Shown piece after piece: positions 55,503 to 64,000 of a stretch of DNA of 64,000 nucleotides. The stretch is from an uncultured Steroidobacter sp. (GTDB lineage Bacteria > Pseudomonadota > Gammaproteobacteria > Steroidobacterales > Steroidobacteraceae). The notes beneath the pieces were generated by a model. That model did no database searches, was not told the origin of the DNA, and was given only the letters and a program-made list of their open reading frames with translations. Positions within the stretch are counted from its first letter, which is position 1. Each line of letters opens with the position of its first letter. The stretch is taken from contig NZ_CALFXI010000033.1 of NCBI RefSeq assembly GCF_937958065.1, positions 62,001 to 126,000 of the forward strand, read 5' to 3'. The position numbers were made by a program, and so were the translations under genes.

Positions 55503-56878
55503 GCCTGCAACCCTTTCACCGCAGCGGCGAAGACATCGCCGCGGTGTCCGTAATCCCGGAACATGTCGAGGCTCGCGCACGCCGGCGACAGCAACACTGT
55601 CTCGCCCGGGCGCGCCGCATTCGCGGCAAGCTGCACGGCCTCATTCATATCCTTGGCGAACTGGGTCGTCGCGGTGCCCTGCAAGGCCTTGTCCAGCAAT
55701 TGCGCGTCCTGGCCCAGCAACACGACGTGCCGCACCTTGCCGCGAAACGCCTGAGCGAGCGGCTGGAAATCCTGACCCTTGCCCTGACCGCCGGCGATCA
55801 ACACCAGTGAGCCCGGCATACCCGCGACGGCCGCGAGCGTTGCGCCAACGTTCGTGCCCTTGGAATCATCGACGAAGCGCACGCCGTTCACGTCGGCGAC
55901 CCACTGCGAACGATGTGGCAGTCCGGGGAAGCCACGCAGCGCCTCCAAACAGGCAGCGCGCGGCAAATCGAGCGCATCGCACATCGCGATGGATGCCAGC
56001 GCGTTCGCCGCATTGTGCAGCCCGCGAATCTTCAGTTCCGACATCGCGATCATCCGTTCGCGGCCGTGCATGAGGATCACGTCATCGCCTTGCTGCTGAA
56101 CGTGATAGTCCGCAGCCGGATCGGTCTGCAGGCTGAATCCGAATACGCGCGACGACTGGTAAGGCATGGCGCGGACCGCGGGGTCGTCCATGTTCACGAT
56201 TGCAGATCGAGCGCGCTGGAAGATGCGCGCCTTCGCGGCGGCGTACTCTTCGATGCTCGCGTAACGATCCATGTGATCCGGCGTCACATTCAACACGGCA
56301 GCGGCCGCCGCCCGGAGCGACAACGTCGTCTCCAGCTGAAAGCTCGACAGCTCCAGTACGTACAACTCGGGCACGGGATCATCGAGCAACTCGAGCGCCG
56401 GCCGTCCAAGATTGCCGCCCGTGATCGCCCGCCGACCCGCGGCGTTCGCCATGAGACCAACGAGTGTTGTCACGGTGCTCTTGCCGTTGGTGCCCGTGAT
56501 CGCTGCGATCGGCGCCTTGGCCTCGCGCACGAACAGCTCGATGTCGCCGACGATCGGAATGCCACGCACGGCGGCACTCATCAGGAAAGGCTCCTTCAGC
56601 GACACGCCCGGCGACGCGACGATCTGCGACGCGCCGTCGAGCAATCCTTCGTCGAAGCCGCCGAAGCGCACTTCCGTTTCCGGCGCGATCTTCTCGAGCG
56701 CCGCCGACTCCGGCGGCGCGGCGCGGCTATCGGTGACAGCGAAGCTCAAACCGCGAGACTGCAAATAACGCGCGCACGACAAGCCCGTCCGGCCCAGGCC
56801 GACGACGATCGCACGACCGCGATGCTGCCGATTCAGCACGCGAGCGTCGGGGCGAGTGGTGGCTTCGTGTGGCGTCAT
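55499..56878 (-). CDS. murD: UDP-N-acetylmuramoylalanine-D-glutamate ligase MurD
   Basis: A 459-residue Mur ligase that adds D-Glu. IVVGLGRTGLSCARYLQSRG begins the N-terminal Rossmann part. The ATP loop ITGTNGKSTVT and FVDDSKGTNVGATLAAV are present. It begins four bases after the mraY stop. Confidence 0.97.
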   Translation of the reverse strand: MTPHEATTRPDARVLNRQHRGRAIVVGLGRTGLSCARYLQSRGLSFAVTDSRAAPPESAALEKIAPETEVRFGGFDEGLLDGASQIVASPGVSLKEPFLMSAAVRGIPIVGDIELFVREAKAPIAAITGTNGKSTVTTLVGLMANAAGRRAITGGNLGRPALELLDDPVPELYVLELSSFQLETTLSLRAAAAAVLNVTPDHMDRYASIEEYAAAKARIFQRARSAIVNMDDPAVRAMPYQSSRVFGFSLQTDPAADYHVQQQGDDVILMHGRERMIAMSELKIRGLHNAANALASIAMCDALDLPRAACLEALRGFPGLPHRSQWVADVNGVRFVDDSKGTNVGATLAAVAGMPGSLVLIAGGQGKGQDFQPLAQAFRGKVRHVVLLGQDAQLLDKALQGTATTQFAKDMNEAVQLAANAARPGETVLLSPACASLDMFRDYGHRGDVFAAAVKGLQA

Positions 56879-56882
56879 TGCG

Positions 56883-57965
56883 TCAGCGCACCTTCAACGT
56901 CGCCAGCCCGACCAGCACCAGGATCACGGAAATGATCCAGAAGCGCACGATGACCTTGGGCTCGGCCCAGCCCTTGAGCTCGAAATGATGATGGATGGGC
57001 GCCATGCGGAAGATGCGCTTGCCGGTGAGCTTGAAGGAGGCCACCTGCAGCATCACCGAGAACGTTTCCATCACGAACACGCCGCCCATCACGAACAGGA
57101 CGATCTCCTGGCGCACAATGACGGCTACCACGCCTAGTGCCGCACCGAGCGCGAGGGCACCAATGTCGCCCATGAACACTTGCGCGGGATAGGTGTTGAA
57201 CCAGAGAAAGCCGAGACCCGCGCCGACCAGCGTCGCGCAGAACACCAGGATTTCACCGGTGCCCTCGATGAAAGGAATGCCGAGATAACCCGAGAACACT
57301 GCATTGCCTGTCGCATAGGCGAACACCCCCAAGGCCCCACCCACCAGAACCGCCGGCATGATGGCCAGACCATCCAGGCCGTCGGTGAGGTTCACCGCGT
57401 TGCTGGTGCCGACCACGACGAAATAGGCGAGCGCGACGTACCACAGGCCGAGCGGGATCATCACCTGCTTGAACAGCGGCACGTACAAGGCAGTCTCGGC
57501 CGGCGACTTGGCGGTCATGTACAAGGCGATCGCACAGCCCAGACCCGCCACCGACTGCCAGAAATATTTGTATCTCGCGATCAGGCCGCGACTGTTGCCG
57601 ACCACGAGCTTCAGATAATCGTCCCAGAAACCGATCAGGCCGAACGCCAGCGTCACCAGCAGCGTGACCCACACGAACCGATTGCTCAGGTCGGCCCACA
57701 ACAGCGTGCTGAAGGTCATCGCGACCAGGATCAGCAGGCCGCCCATGGTCGGTGTGCCGGCCTTGGGCAGGTGCGTCTTGGGGCCGTCGTCGCGCACACG
57801 CTGACCGATCTGGTTCAGCGACAGCTTGTTGATCATCCACGGACCGATGAAGAAGGAGATCAACAGTGCCGTGAGCGCGGCCAGAATCGCGCGCAGCGTC
57901 AGGTACTGGAAGACGCGGAACGCGCCTTCCAGTAGAGCGAGCTGTTTGGTGAAGTACAGCAGCAT
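56883..57965 (-). CDS. mraY: Phospho-MurNAc-pentapeptide translocase MraY
   Basis: A 360-residue, ten-helix enzyme that makes lipid I. Mg2+ site residues lie in NAVNLTDGLDGLAI and VFMGDIGALALG; PTMGGLLIL and MAPIHHHFELKG are family signatures. Length equals E. coli MraY. Sixteen bases separate it from murF. Confidence 0.98.
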   Translation of the reverse strand: MLLYFTKQLALLEGAFRVFQYLTLRAILAALTALLISFFIGPWMINKLSLNQIGQRVRDDGPKTHLPKAGTPTMGGLLILVAMTFSTLLWADLSNRFVWVTLLVTLAFGLIGFWDDYLKLVVGNSRGLIARYKYFWQSVAGLGCAIALYMTAKSPAETALYVPLFKQVMIPLGLWYVALAYFVVVGTSNAVNLTDGLDGLAIMPAVLVGGALGVFAYATGNAVFSGYLGIPFIEGTGEILVFCATLVGAGLGFLWFNTYPAQVFMGDIGALALGAALGVVAVIVRQEIVLFVMGGVFVMETFSVMLQVASFKLTGKRIFRMAPIHHHFELKGWAEPKVIVRFWIISVILVLVGLATLKVR

Positions 57966-57981
57966 TTAAGTGGTTGTTCTC

Positions 57982-59364
57982 TTAATGATGAGCGTTGCCG
58001 TCGCCAGGCGGCGCCGCGGACAGCGCCGCCGAGACCCGCTCCAGCCGATTCGCACGCGAGCCCTTGATGAGCACCGCCGTGCCGGGGGTCAGCGACGCCT
58101 TGGCATCGCGAATCAACGCATCGATGTCGGCGAACCATTGCCCGCCGCGACCGAACGCCTCCACTGAAAACCGCGAGCCCTCGCCGATGGCCAGCAGCCG
58201 TTCGATGCCCGTCTGGCGCGCATAGCGGCCGACTTCGGCATGCAGCTCGTCGCTCGCATCGCCCAGTTCTTTCATTTCTCCCAACACCAGCCAGCGCGAG
58301 CCGGAGAAGCTGCGCATCGCGTCCAGGCCCGCTTTAAGCGAGCTCGGGTTGGCGTTGTAGGAGTCGTCAACGAGGAATGCGCCATTGATGGCGGGCTTCA
58401 ATTCGAGCCGGCCCGCCACGGTCTTCATCGCGGCCAGGCCCTTGACGATCTGCTCGATCGGCGTACCCGCGGCGCAGGCCGCAGCGGCCGCGCCGAGCGC
58501 ATTGCGCAGGTTGTGAAGTCCGGCGAGCGGTATCGTCGCGGGCAGAGTTCCGTCCGGCGTCACCAGATCGAAGTCGATGCGGAAGCCGGCAGGCGAGTTC
58601 ACCTCGCGCACCTTGTGCGCCATGAAATCGGCCTGCTGCTCGAAGCCGAACGTGAGCATGCGATCGGCGGCGCTCATGTCACGCCACTGCGATGCGTATT
58701 TATCGTCGGCATTGATCACGGCGACGCCTTCGAACGGCAGCGCCTGGAACATCTCGCCCTTGCCGTCCGCGACGCCTTGCAAGCTGCCGAAGCCTTCGAG
58801 GTGCGCGGCGCCCGCGTTGGTCACGATGCCAACCGTCGGCTCGGTGATGCTCGCCAGATGAGCGATCTCGCCCAGATGATTCGCGCCCATCTCGATGACC
58901 GCGTACCGATGCTCCTTGCGCAGCTCGAGCAGCGTCAGCGGCACGCCGATGTGATTGTTCAAGTTGCCCTTGGTCACGAGCGTCGGGCCGACCTGCGACA
59001 GAATGGAGCCGATCAGCTCCTTGGTCGTGGTCTTGCCGTTGCTGCCAGTCACGCCGACCACGGGAATCGGGAACTGACGCCGCCACTCGCGTGCGAACGT
59101 GGACAGTGCTGCCAACGGATCGGCGACGACGATTTGCGGCAAGTCGACCGGCAGTTCTTTTGCGACGAGCGCAGCAGCCGCGCCGTTCTGAGCCGCGGTC
59201 GCTACGAAATCGTGCCCATCGAACGACGGACCGGTCAGCGCGACGAACAGCGCGCCCGGTTTGAGCGTCCGCGTATCTGTAGAGATGCTGGTGAACTCAC
59301 GATCTGCGCCGACCAGCCGGCCCTGCGCATGCTTCACGATCTCACTCGGTTTCCAGGCAATCAT
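57982..59364 (-). CDS. murF: UDP-MurNAc-tripeptide-D-Ala-D-Ala ligase MurF
   Basis: A 460-residue Mur ligase that adds D-Ala-D-Ala. VTGSNGKTTTKELIGSIL is the ATP loop, VIEMGANHLGEIA and FLVDDSYNANPSSLKAGL are MurF-specific. It overlaps murE by four bases. Confidence 0.97.
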   Translation of the reverse strand: MIAWKPSEIVKHAQGRLVGADREFTSISTDTRTLKPGALFVALTGPSFDGHDFVATAAQNGAAAALVAKELPVDLPQIVVADPLAALSTFAREWRRQFPIPVVGVTGSNGKTTTKELIGSILSQVGPTLVTKGNLNNHIGVPLTLLELRKEHRYAVIEMGANHLGEIAHLASITEPTVGIVTNAGAAHLEGFGSLQGVADGKGEMFQALPFEGVAVINADDKYASQWRDMSAADRMLTFGFEQQADFMAHKVREVNSPAGFRIDFDLVTPDGTLPATIPLAGLHNLRNALGAAAAACAAGTPIEQIVKGLAAMKTVAGRLELKPAINGAFLVDDSYNANPSSLKAGLDAMRSFSGSRWLVLGEMKELGDASDELHAEVGRYARQTGIERLLAIGEGSRFSVEAFGRGGQWFADIDALIRDAKASLTPGTAVLIKGSRANRLERVSAALSAAPPGDGNAHH

Positions 59365-60932
59365 GACTGCCTCCCAAGCGCTCGCAGCGCTTGCTCGCGG
59401 TCGCTGAACGAGCGTCGTTCGGCGCCCACGATCTGATAGTCCTCGTGCCCCTTGCCCGCGATCAGAACGACGTCAGTGGGATCGCTCGTGGCGATCGCAC
59501 GATCGATGGCAGCCGCGCGGTCGCGTTCGACGATCGCGGCTTCGGGACGAGTCAGACCTTTGAGAATGTCGGCGACGATCGCGTCACCGTTTTCGGTGCG
59601 CGGGTTGTCGTCGGTGACGATGATGCGATCGGCCAGACGCTCGGCGATCGCGCCCATCAAAGGACGCTTGCCGGCGTCACGGTCACCGCCGCAACCGAAT
59701 ACGCAAACCAACTTGCCGGTGCGATGCTTGCGCACGGCGAGCAACGCTTTCTCCAACGCGTCCGGCGTATGCGCGTAATCGACGATGGCGAGCGGACGGT
59801 TCGGCGCGGTGATCGTTTCCATGCGACCCGGCGGCGGACCGCATTTCTCGAGCGCACCGATCGCGTCCTGCAGCGACGTGCCGCTGGTCAGCAACGTGGC
59901 CAGCACCGCCAGCAAGTTCTCGACATTGAAGTCGCCGACGAAGCGTGAACGCAGCGTCGCCGCGCCCCAGCTGCCGTCGAGATCGATGTCCAGGCCATTC
60001 GGCGCGGCGGTCACTCGGCGAGCAAACAGTTGCTTCACCTCGCCCTGCTCGCTGCGCCAACGCGGATCCACAGCGATCTCACCCGCGCGACTGAGCACGA
60101 CCAGACAGGTGTGTGCGACACGGGTCGCGATCTCACGTCCGAAGGCATCGTCCACGTTGACGATGGCATATCGCAGCGACGGCCAGCGGAACAGATGCGC
60201 TTTGGCCGCGCCGTACGCTTCGAGCGTGCCGTGGTAATCGAGATGATCGCGCGTGAGATTGGTGAAGATCGCAGTGTCGAACCGCACGCCATTGACGCGA
60301 TGCTGGTCGAGCGCGTGCGAGGACACTTCCATGCCGAGGCAACGCACGCCCTGGTCGCGGAGTTCAGCGATTTGCCGGTGAACGGTGATGCAATCCGGCG
60401 TGGTCAGGGACCCTGAAGACAAGGCGCCAACGCGGCCGTAACCGAGTGTGCCCGCGTAGGCGGACGTCAGATTCAACTGTTCCAACGCAGCCGCGATGAC
60501 GTGCGCCGTAGTCGTTTTTCCATTGGTGCCGGTGACGCCGATGACACGCACGCTCGCCGATGGCGCATCGAAGAACCAATCGGCGATGGCGCCCAGCCAC
60601 GCCGTCAGCCTGGGAATGCCGATCAACGGCACATCCTCGGGCAAGCGCGGAGCAACCACGCCGTCCACCGGCTCCCACAGCACAGCGGCAGCGCCCGCAT
60701 TCACCGCCTGTGCCGCGAAGCCGATGCCGTGAGTCCGCGTGCCCGGGAGCGCAATGAATGCGGCGCCCGGCGTGACTGCACGGCTGTCCAAGGTGAGATC
60801 CGTGATCTCCAGATCGGGCGGCACGAAATCGACAGACGAAACGCCGCTGTCCGCGAGCAGCTCTCGCAGATTCTTGGTACGCACGTTGTCGACCGGGCTG
60901 TTCATGGTGATCGTTGCGGCGGCAGTCCTCAT
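59361..60932 (-). CDS. murE: UDP-MurNAc-dipeptide-diaminopimelate ligase MurE
   Basis: A 523-residue Mur ligase. VTGTNGKTTTAHVIAAAL is the ATP loop. The sequence DDNPRTE carries DNPR, the determinant for meso-diaminopimelate rather than lysine, so the stem peptide should be DAP-type. It overlaps ftsI and murF by four bases each. Confidence 0.97.
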   Translation of the reverse strand: MRTAAATITMNSPVDNVRTKNLRELLADSGVSSVDFVPPDLEITDLTLDSRAVTPGAAFIALPGTRTHGIGFAAQAVNAGAAAVLWEPVDGVVAPRLPEDVPLIGIPRLTAWLGAIADWFFDAPSASVRVIGVTGTNGKTTTAHVIAAALEQLNLTSAYAGTLGYGRVGALSSGSLTTPDCITVHRQIAELRDQGVRCLGMEVSSHALDQHRVNGVRFDTAIFTNLTRDHLDYHGTLEAYGAAKAHLFRWPSLRYAIVNVDDAFGREIATRVAHTCLVVLSRAGEIAVDPRWRSEQGEVKQLFARRVTAAPNGLDIDLDGSWGAATLRSRFVGDFNVENLLAVLATLLTSGTSLQDAIGALEKCGPPPGRMETITAPNRPLAIVDYAHTPDALEKALLAVRKHRTGKLVCVFGCGGDRDAGKRPLMGAIAERLADRIIVTDDNPRTENGDAIVADILKGLTRPEAAIVERDRAAAIDRAIATSDPTDVVLIAGKGHEDYQIVGAERRSFSDREQALRALGRQS

Positions 60933-62656
60933 GGGTTGGCCTGGACCAGCGTCGTGGCAGGCAGTCGGTCCAAACCGTCCGGTGGCACACCCATCAGGCG
61001 CAGCGCGCCGGCCATGACCTTGGCGAACACGGGAGCGGCTACGTCGCCGCCGTAATATTTCTTGCCGCTCGGCTCGTCGATCACGACCAGCGCCGCCAGC
61101 CGCGGATGACTGGCCGGCACCACGCCGCCGAACGAAGCCTTGCGACGATCCTGGGAATAGGCGCCGCCGTCCGCGGTCCAGGCGGTGCCGGTCTTGCCGG
61201 CCACGCGATAACCGATCAGCGACGCACGACTGCCGCTGCCTTCGGTCGACACCACGCTTTCCATCATCTCCAGCAATTCTTTGGCGACGCGCGGATCGAT
61301 CACCTGCTCGCCCGGCACCGGCTCATCGACCTTGCGCAAGGTCACCGGACGCTTCACGCCGTAGGCGCCGAGCGTCGCGTAAGCGCGGGCGAGCTGCAGC
61401 GGCGTCACCGACAAGCCATATCCATAAGAGATGGTCGCCTGGCCGATCTTGCGCCAGTGCGAATACTCGTTGAGCAAACCGGCCGACTCGCCCGGGAAGC
61501 CGCTGCCGGTCACCTCGCCGAAGCCGAACGCATGCAGCATGTCGTACATGGACTTGGGCGGCAGCGTCATGGCCATCTTGGTCATGCCCACGTTGCTCGA
61601 CTTCGCCAGGATGGTGGTCAGCGTCACCGGACCGAGATTGTTGTGGTCCGGAATCCTCTTGATGCCCACCTGCACGTAACCCGGCGAAGTGTCGATGATG
61701 GTGTTGCCGTGATAGCGCCCGGACGCGACGCCCGCGGCGGCGATGAACGGCTTGATGCTCGAACCCGGCTCGAAGATGTCGGTGGCGGCACGGTTGCGAT
61801 AACGCGCGGCCGCGACCTGATCGCGATCGTTCGGGTTGTAAGCCGGCTGATTGACCATGGCCAGCACTTCGCCGGTCTCGATATCCAGCACGATGACCGT
61901 GCCGGCCTTGGCGCCATGTTCCTGAACCGCTGCTTTCAGTTCGCGATAGGCCAGGTACTGGATGCGCAGATCGATGCTGGTAACCAGATCGCTGCCGGGA
62001 TGCGGCGCGCGGATGCTCTCGACGTCTTCCACCGTGCGGCCGAGACGATCCTGAATGACCCGCTTCGCGCCGGCTTCCGCACCGAGCCAGCGGTCATACG
62101 CCAGTTCCAGGCCTTCCTGACCGATGTCCTCGTACTTCTTGGTGAAGCCGAGCAGATGCCCGGTGACTTCGCCGGCCGGATAGAAGCGCTGGTACTCGCG
62201 CTGCAAGTACACGCCGGGAATCTTCAGCTCCTTGACCTGCGCGGCGTCGCTCGGGCGCATGTGGCGCACCAGATAAACGAACTCGCGATCCAGGTTGCTG
62301 GTGATGAGCTGCGTCAGCCAGCGCTTGTCGCGATTCAATGCCTCGGCGAGGCGCGGAATCTGATCGGCCGCCTTCATCACTTCCGGCGGAGACGCCCACA
62401 CGGTGTCGACCGGCATGCTGGCGGCCAACGGTTCGCCGTTGCGGTCATAGATGCCGCCGCGATTCGCGGTCAGCTTGGCGATGCGGGTGAAACGGGCGTC
62501 GCCCTGACTCTCCAGGAATCCTTCATCGAGCAGCTGCAGATCCACGGCGCGCGCGACCAGGCCGGTGGCAATCAGCACCAGCGTGCCGAGCACGAACCGC
62601 AGTCGCCCGCGATACTGCTCAGGTGAGAAATGTTTGCCCTCGTCGCGACGGATCAT
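60929..62656 (-). CDS. ftsI: Peptidoglycan transpeptidase FtsI (PBP3)
   Basis: A 575-residue class B penicillin-binding protein. A membrane helix lies at about 21-40. The catalytic SxxK is Ser299-Ser-Ile-Lys302 in FEPGSSIKPF. SSNVGM and AGKTGTAW are the other transpeptidase motifs. It cross-links septal wall with FtsW. It overlaps ftsL and murE by four bases each. Confidence 0.97.
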   Translation of the reverse strand: MIRRDEGKHFSPEQYRGRLRFVLGTLVLIATGLVARAVDLQLLDEGFLESQGDARFTRIAKLTANRGGIYDRNGEPLAASMPVDTVWASPPEVMKAADQIPRLAEALNRDKRWLTQLITSNLDREFVYLVRHMRPSDAAQVKELKIPGVYLQREYQRFYPAGEVTGHLLGFTKKYEDIGQEGLELAYDRWLGAEAGAKRVIQDRLGRTVEDVESIRAPHPGSDLVTSIDLRIQYLAYRELKAAVQEHGAKAGTVIVLDIETGEVLAMVNQPAYNPNDRDQVAAARYRNRAATDIFEPGSSIKPFIAAAGVASGRYHGNTIIDTSPGYVQVGIKRIPDHNNLGPVTLTTILAKSSNVGMTKMAMTLPPKSMYDMLHAFGFGEVTGSGFPGESAGLLNEYSHWRKIGQATISYGYGLSVTPLQLARAYATLGAYGVKRPVTLRKVDEPVPGEQVIDPRVAKELLEMMESVVSTEGSGSRASLIGYRVAGKTGTAWTADGGAYSQDRRKASFGGVVPASHPRLAALVVIDEPSGKKYYGGDVAAPVFAKVMAGALRLMGVPPDGLDRLPATTLVQANP

Positions 62657-62919
62657 GGCTTCACAATCCGAACTTCATCGGGCCGCGGCACGACCATCTG
62701 CAGGCTGCCGCGCGCCGTCTGCTCGACCCGCCCGTGCATGGCAAAGGCGCTCTGCTCCAGCTTCAGCTGGCCCCATTCGATATCGAGCCGATCGCGCTCG
62801 GCATTCAGCTGCTGCAGCTCGATGAACAGACTGCGCGCCTCGTGCTTGCTCCACACGACCGCGATCGAGGCGGCGAGCAGCGCCAGCCACAACACAGCCA
62901 GACCGATGCGGCTGCTCAT
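62653..62919 (-). CDS. ftsL: Cell division protein FtsL
   Basis: An 88-residue bitopic protein. MSSRIGLAVLWLALLAASIA then VVWSKHEAR gives one membrane helix, followed by a leucine-rich coiled coil (LFIELQQLNAERDRLDIEWG). It partners FtsB and FtsQ. The start at 62919 gives an ATGA overlap with rsmH; a longer frame upstream lies inside rsmH and is rejected. Confidence 0.93.
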   Translation of the reverse strand: MSSRIGLAVLWLALLAASIAVVWSKHEARSLFIELQQLNAERDRLDIEWGQLKLEQSAFAMHGRVEQTARGSLQMVVPRPDEVRIVKP

Positions 62920-63845
62920 GCGGCCACCCTTTCCGCCACTCGCAGCACGGCGCTGCGTGCTCGCGGATTGGCAGACACTTCCGCCGCGCCTGGATGAATC
63001 GCCTTGCCGACGCGGCGCAGTTTCGGACGGGCATGCGCAGGCACGTCGGGCAAGCCGGCGTACACGGGATCTTCCTGCGACTGCTCCTGCATGAAACGTT
63101 TGACGATGTTGTCTTCGAGCGAATGAAAACTGATGGCGCACAGCCGCCCGCGCGGCGCCAATGCAATGAGGCTGCCGGCCAACGCGGCCCGGATTTCCTC
63201 GAACTCCTGGTTCACTTGAATACGAATGGCCTGAAACGTACGCGTGGCCGGATGTTTGCCCGGCTCCCACTTGGGATTCGCCTGCGAAACGATTTCCGCG
63301 AGTCGCAACGTGCTAACAATCGGCGCCTCACGACGCGCATTCACAATGGCGCGCGCAATGCGCTTCGCAAACTTTTCCTCACCGAAATCACGAATGACGC
63401 GAGCGATGTCGTGCTCCGACGCCTTCGCGACGAACTCCGCCGCGGTCATGCCGGAAGAAACATCCATGCGCATGTCGAGCGGACCGTCCTGCGTGAAGCT
63501 GAAACCTCGCGCGGCGTCGTCCAGCTGCGGCGACGACACGCCGAGATCGAGCAGCACGCCGTCGATGGCGCCTGCCAGCCCCATCTGCGTCACTACCGAG
63601 CCCAACCGCGAAAACGCACTGCTCACCAAAGTCATCCGCCCATCGTTGGCGAAGCGCTCGCGCCCGGCCGCGATTGCCGCCGGGTCCCGATCGAATGCGA
63701 TCACCGCTCCGTGCGGCCCGACTCGCTCCAGAATCGCGGCACTGTGGCCGCCGCGACCGAAGGTTGCGTCGAGATAGCGGCCGCCCTCGCGGATATCGAG
63801 CGCGGCCAGCACTTCCTGCAGAAGCACCGGTGTGTGCGACAACAT
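62916..63845 (-). CDS. rsmH: 16S rRNA m4C1402 methyltransferase RsmH
   Basis: A 309-residue SAM enzyme. HTPVLLQEVLAALDIREGG and YLDATFGRGGHSAAIL begin the MraW pattern; GRLCAISFHSLEDNIVKRFM and a C-terminal NPRARSAVLRVAER complete it. It methylates C1402 N4 in 16S rRNA. It follows mraZ by nine bases. Confidence 0.97.
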   Translation of the reverse strand: MLSHTPVLLQEVLAALDIREGGRYLDATFGRGGHSAAILERVGPHGAVIAFDRDPAAIAAGRERFANDGRMTLVSSAFSRLGSVVTQMGLAGAIDGVLLDLGVSSPQLDDAARGFSFTQDGPLDMRMDVSSGMTAAEFVAKASEHDIARVIRDFGEEKFAKRIARAIVNARREAPIVSTLRLAEIVSQANPKWEPGKHPATRTFQAIRIQVNQEFEEIRAALAGSLIALAPRGRLCAISFHSLEDNIVKRFMQEQSQEDPVYAGLPDVPAHARPKLRRVGKAIHPGAAEVSANPRARSAVLRVAERVAA

Positions 63846-63854
63846 GACCGGGCC

Positions 63855-64000
63855 TTACAACGACAGCGATTCGAGCTCGGGGGGCAGCTCCTCGGCGGTT
63901 TCGTCGACCTTCAGCCACTGCTCGCGGCTGTCGTTCCACAACGCCTCGTCCCACAGCTCGAACCGATTGCCCTGACCGATCAGCATCGCGGTCCGCGACA
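63855..64000 (-). CDS. mraZ: MraZ, C-terminal part (cut by window edge)
   Basis: The last 48 residues are visible, ending in WLKVDETAEELPPELESLSL. The segment MLIGQGNRFELWDEALWNDS is characteristic of the second MraZ domain. MraZ is a DNA-binding repressor of the dcw cluster. The N-terminus and the cluster promoter lie outside the window. Confidence 0.92.
   Translation of the reverse strand, partial: SRTAMLIGQGNRFELWDEALWNDSREQWLKVDETAEELPPELESLSL

Noticed and set aside
60914..62626. Plus-strand frame opposite ftsI
   Set aside because: The frame is arginine/histidine-rich and antisense to the full ftsI gene; no ribosome binding site or domain.
62920..63270. Long N-terminal extension of FtsL
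   Set aside because: It is antiparallel to nothing but lies wholly in rsmH in another frame; the 88-residue FtsL is normal in length.

Overview
The window is high-GC DNA from a free-living gammaproteobacterium. It has a complete gammaproteobacterial-order dcw cluster ending in ftsZ-lpxC, plus dciA, secA, zapD, yacG, xth, an Fpr-type ferredoxin reductase and a Coq7-type ubiquinone hydroxylase. The accessory content (ECF sigma factor plus Ser/Thr kinase, PQQ/cytochrome c dehydrogenase, many secreted peptidases, a NamZ-type muramidase) fits the Steroidobacteraceae/Nevskiales area. That placement is an inference from gene content, not a database result. No rRNA, tRNA, CRISPR array, prophage or insertion sequence was recognised.

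Layout. 0.2-8.7 kb: an MmyB-like regulator coupled to an acyl-CoA thioesterase, a small membrane protein, the ABC-F ATPase Uup, an ECF sigma/Ser-Thr kinase-TPR pair and an MFS permease. 8.9-18.6 kb: a DOMON-like protein coupled to a DUF1343 exo-muramidase, a lysine-rich basic protein, two overlapping MFS genes, and a divergent RND permease/adaptor pair. 18.8-21.3 kb: DUF3325-fpr, facing a DUF411-exonuclease III pair. 21.4-27.7 kb: a secreted unknown protein, divergent from a cytochrome c-PQQ propeller dehydrogenase and a DUF3089 hydrolase, followed by an unusual HAD phosphatase-P-loop ATPase fusion. 27.8-38.4 kb: envelope protein handling (M3 peptidase, FKBP isomerase, DsbA, DUF481 porin-like protein, two S9 peptidases), with zapD and yacG between. 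38.4-40.6 kb: mutT, a methyltransferase, coq7 and a toxin-antitoxin pair.

40.6-64.0 kb holds cell-envelope and division genes. In transcription order (minus strand) these are mraZ (cut by the window edge), rsmH, ftsL, ftsI, murE, murF, mraY, murD, ftsW, murG, murC, murB, ddl, ftsQ, ftsA, ftsZ and lpxC. A membrane-anchored M23 peptidase and secA follow, with dciA on the opposite strand. Nearly all genes from rsmH to ftsA overlap by 4-14 nt, so they are probably translationally coupled; ftsZ and lpxC have longer leaders.

The parts most worth attention are the HAD-ATPase fusion, the PQQ/cytochrome-hydrolase module (logic like polyvinyl-alcohol catabolism), the RND pump lacking the classical Asp-Asp/Lys proton relay, the DHA2 transporter with a roughly 190-residue insertion before its last helix, the DOMON-NamZ couplet, and several strong hairpins without U-tracts between genes.
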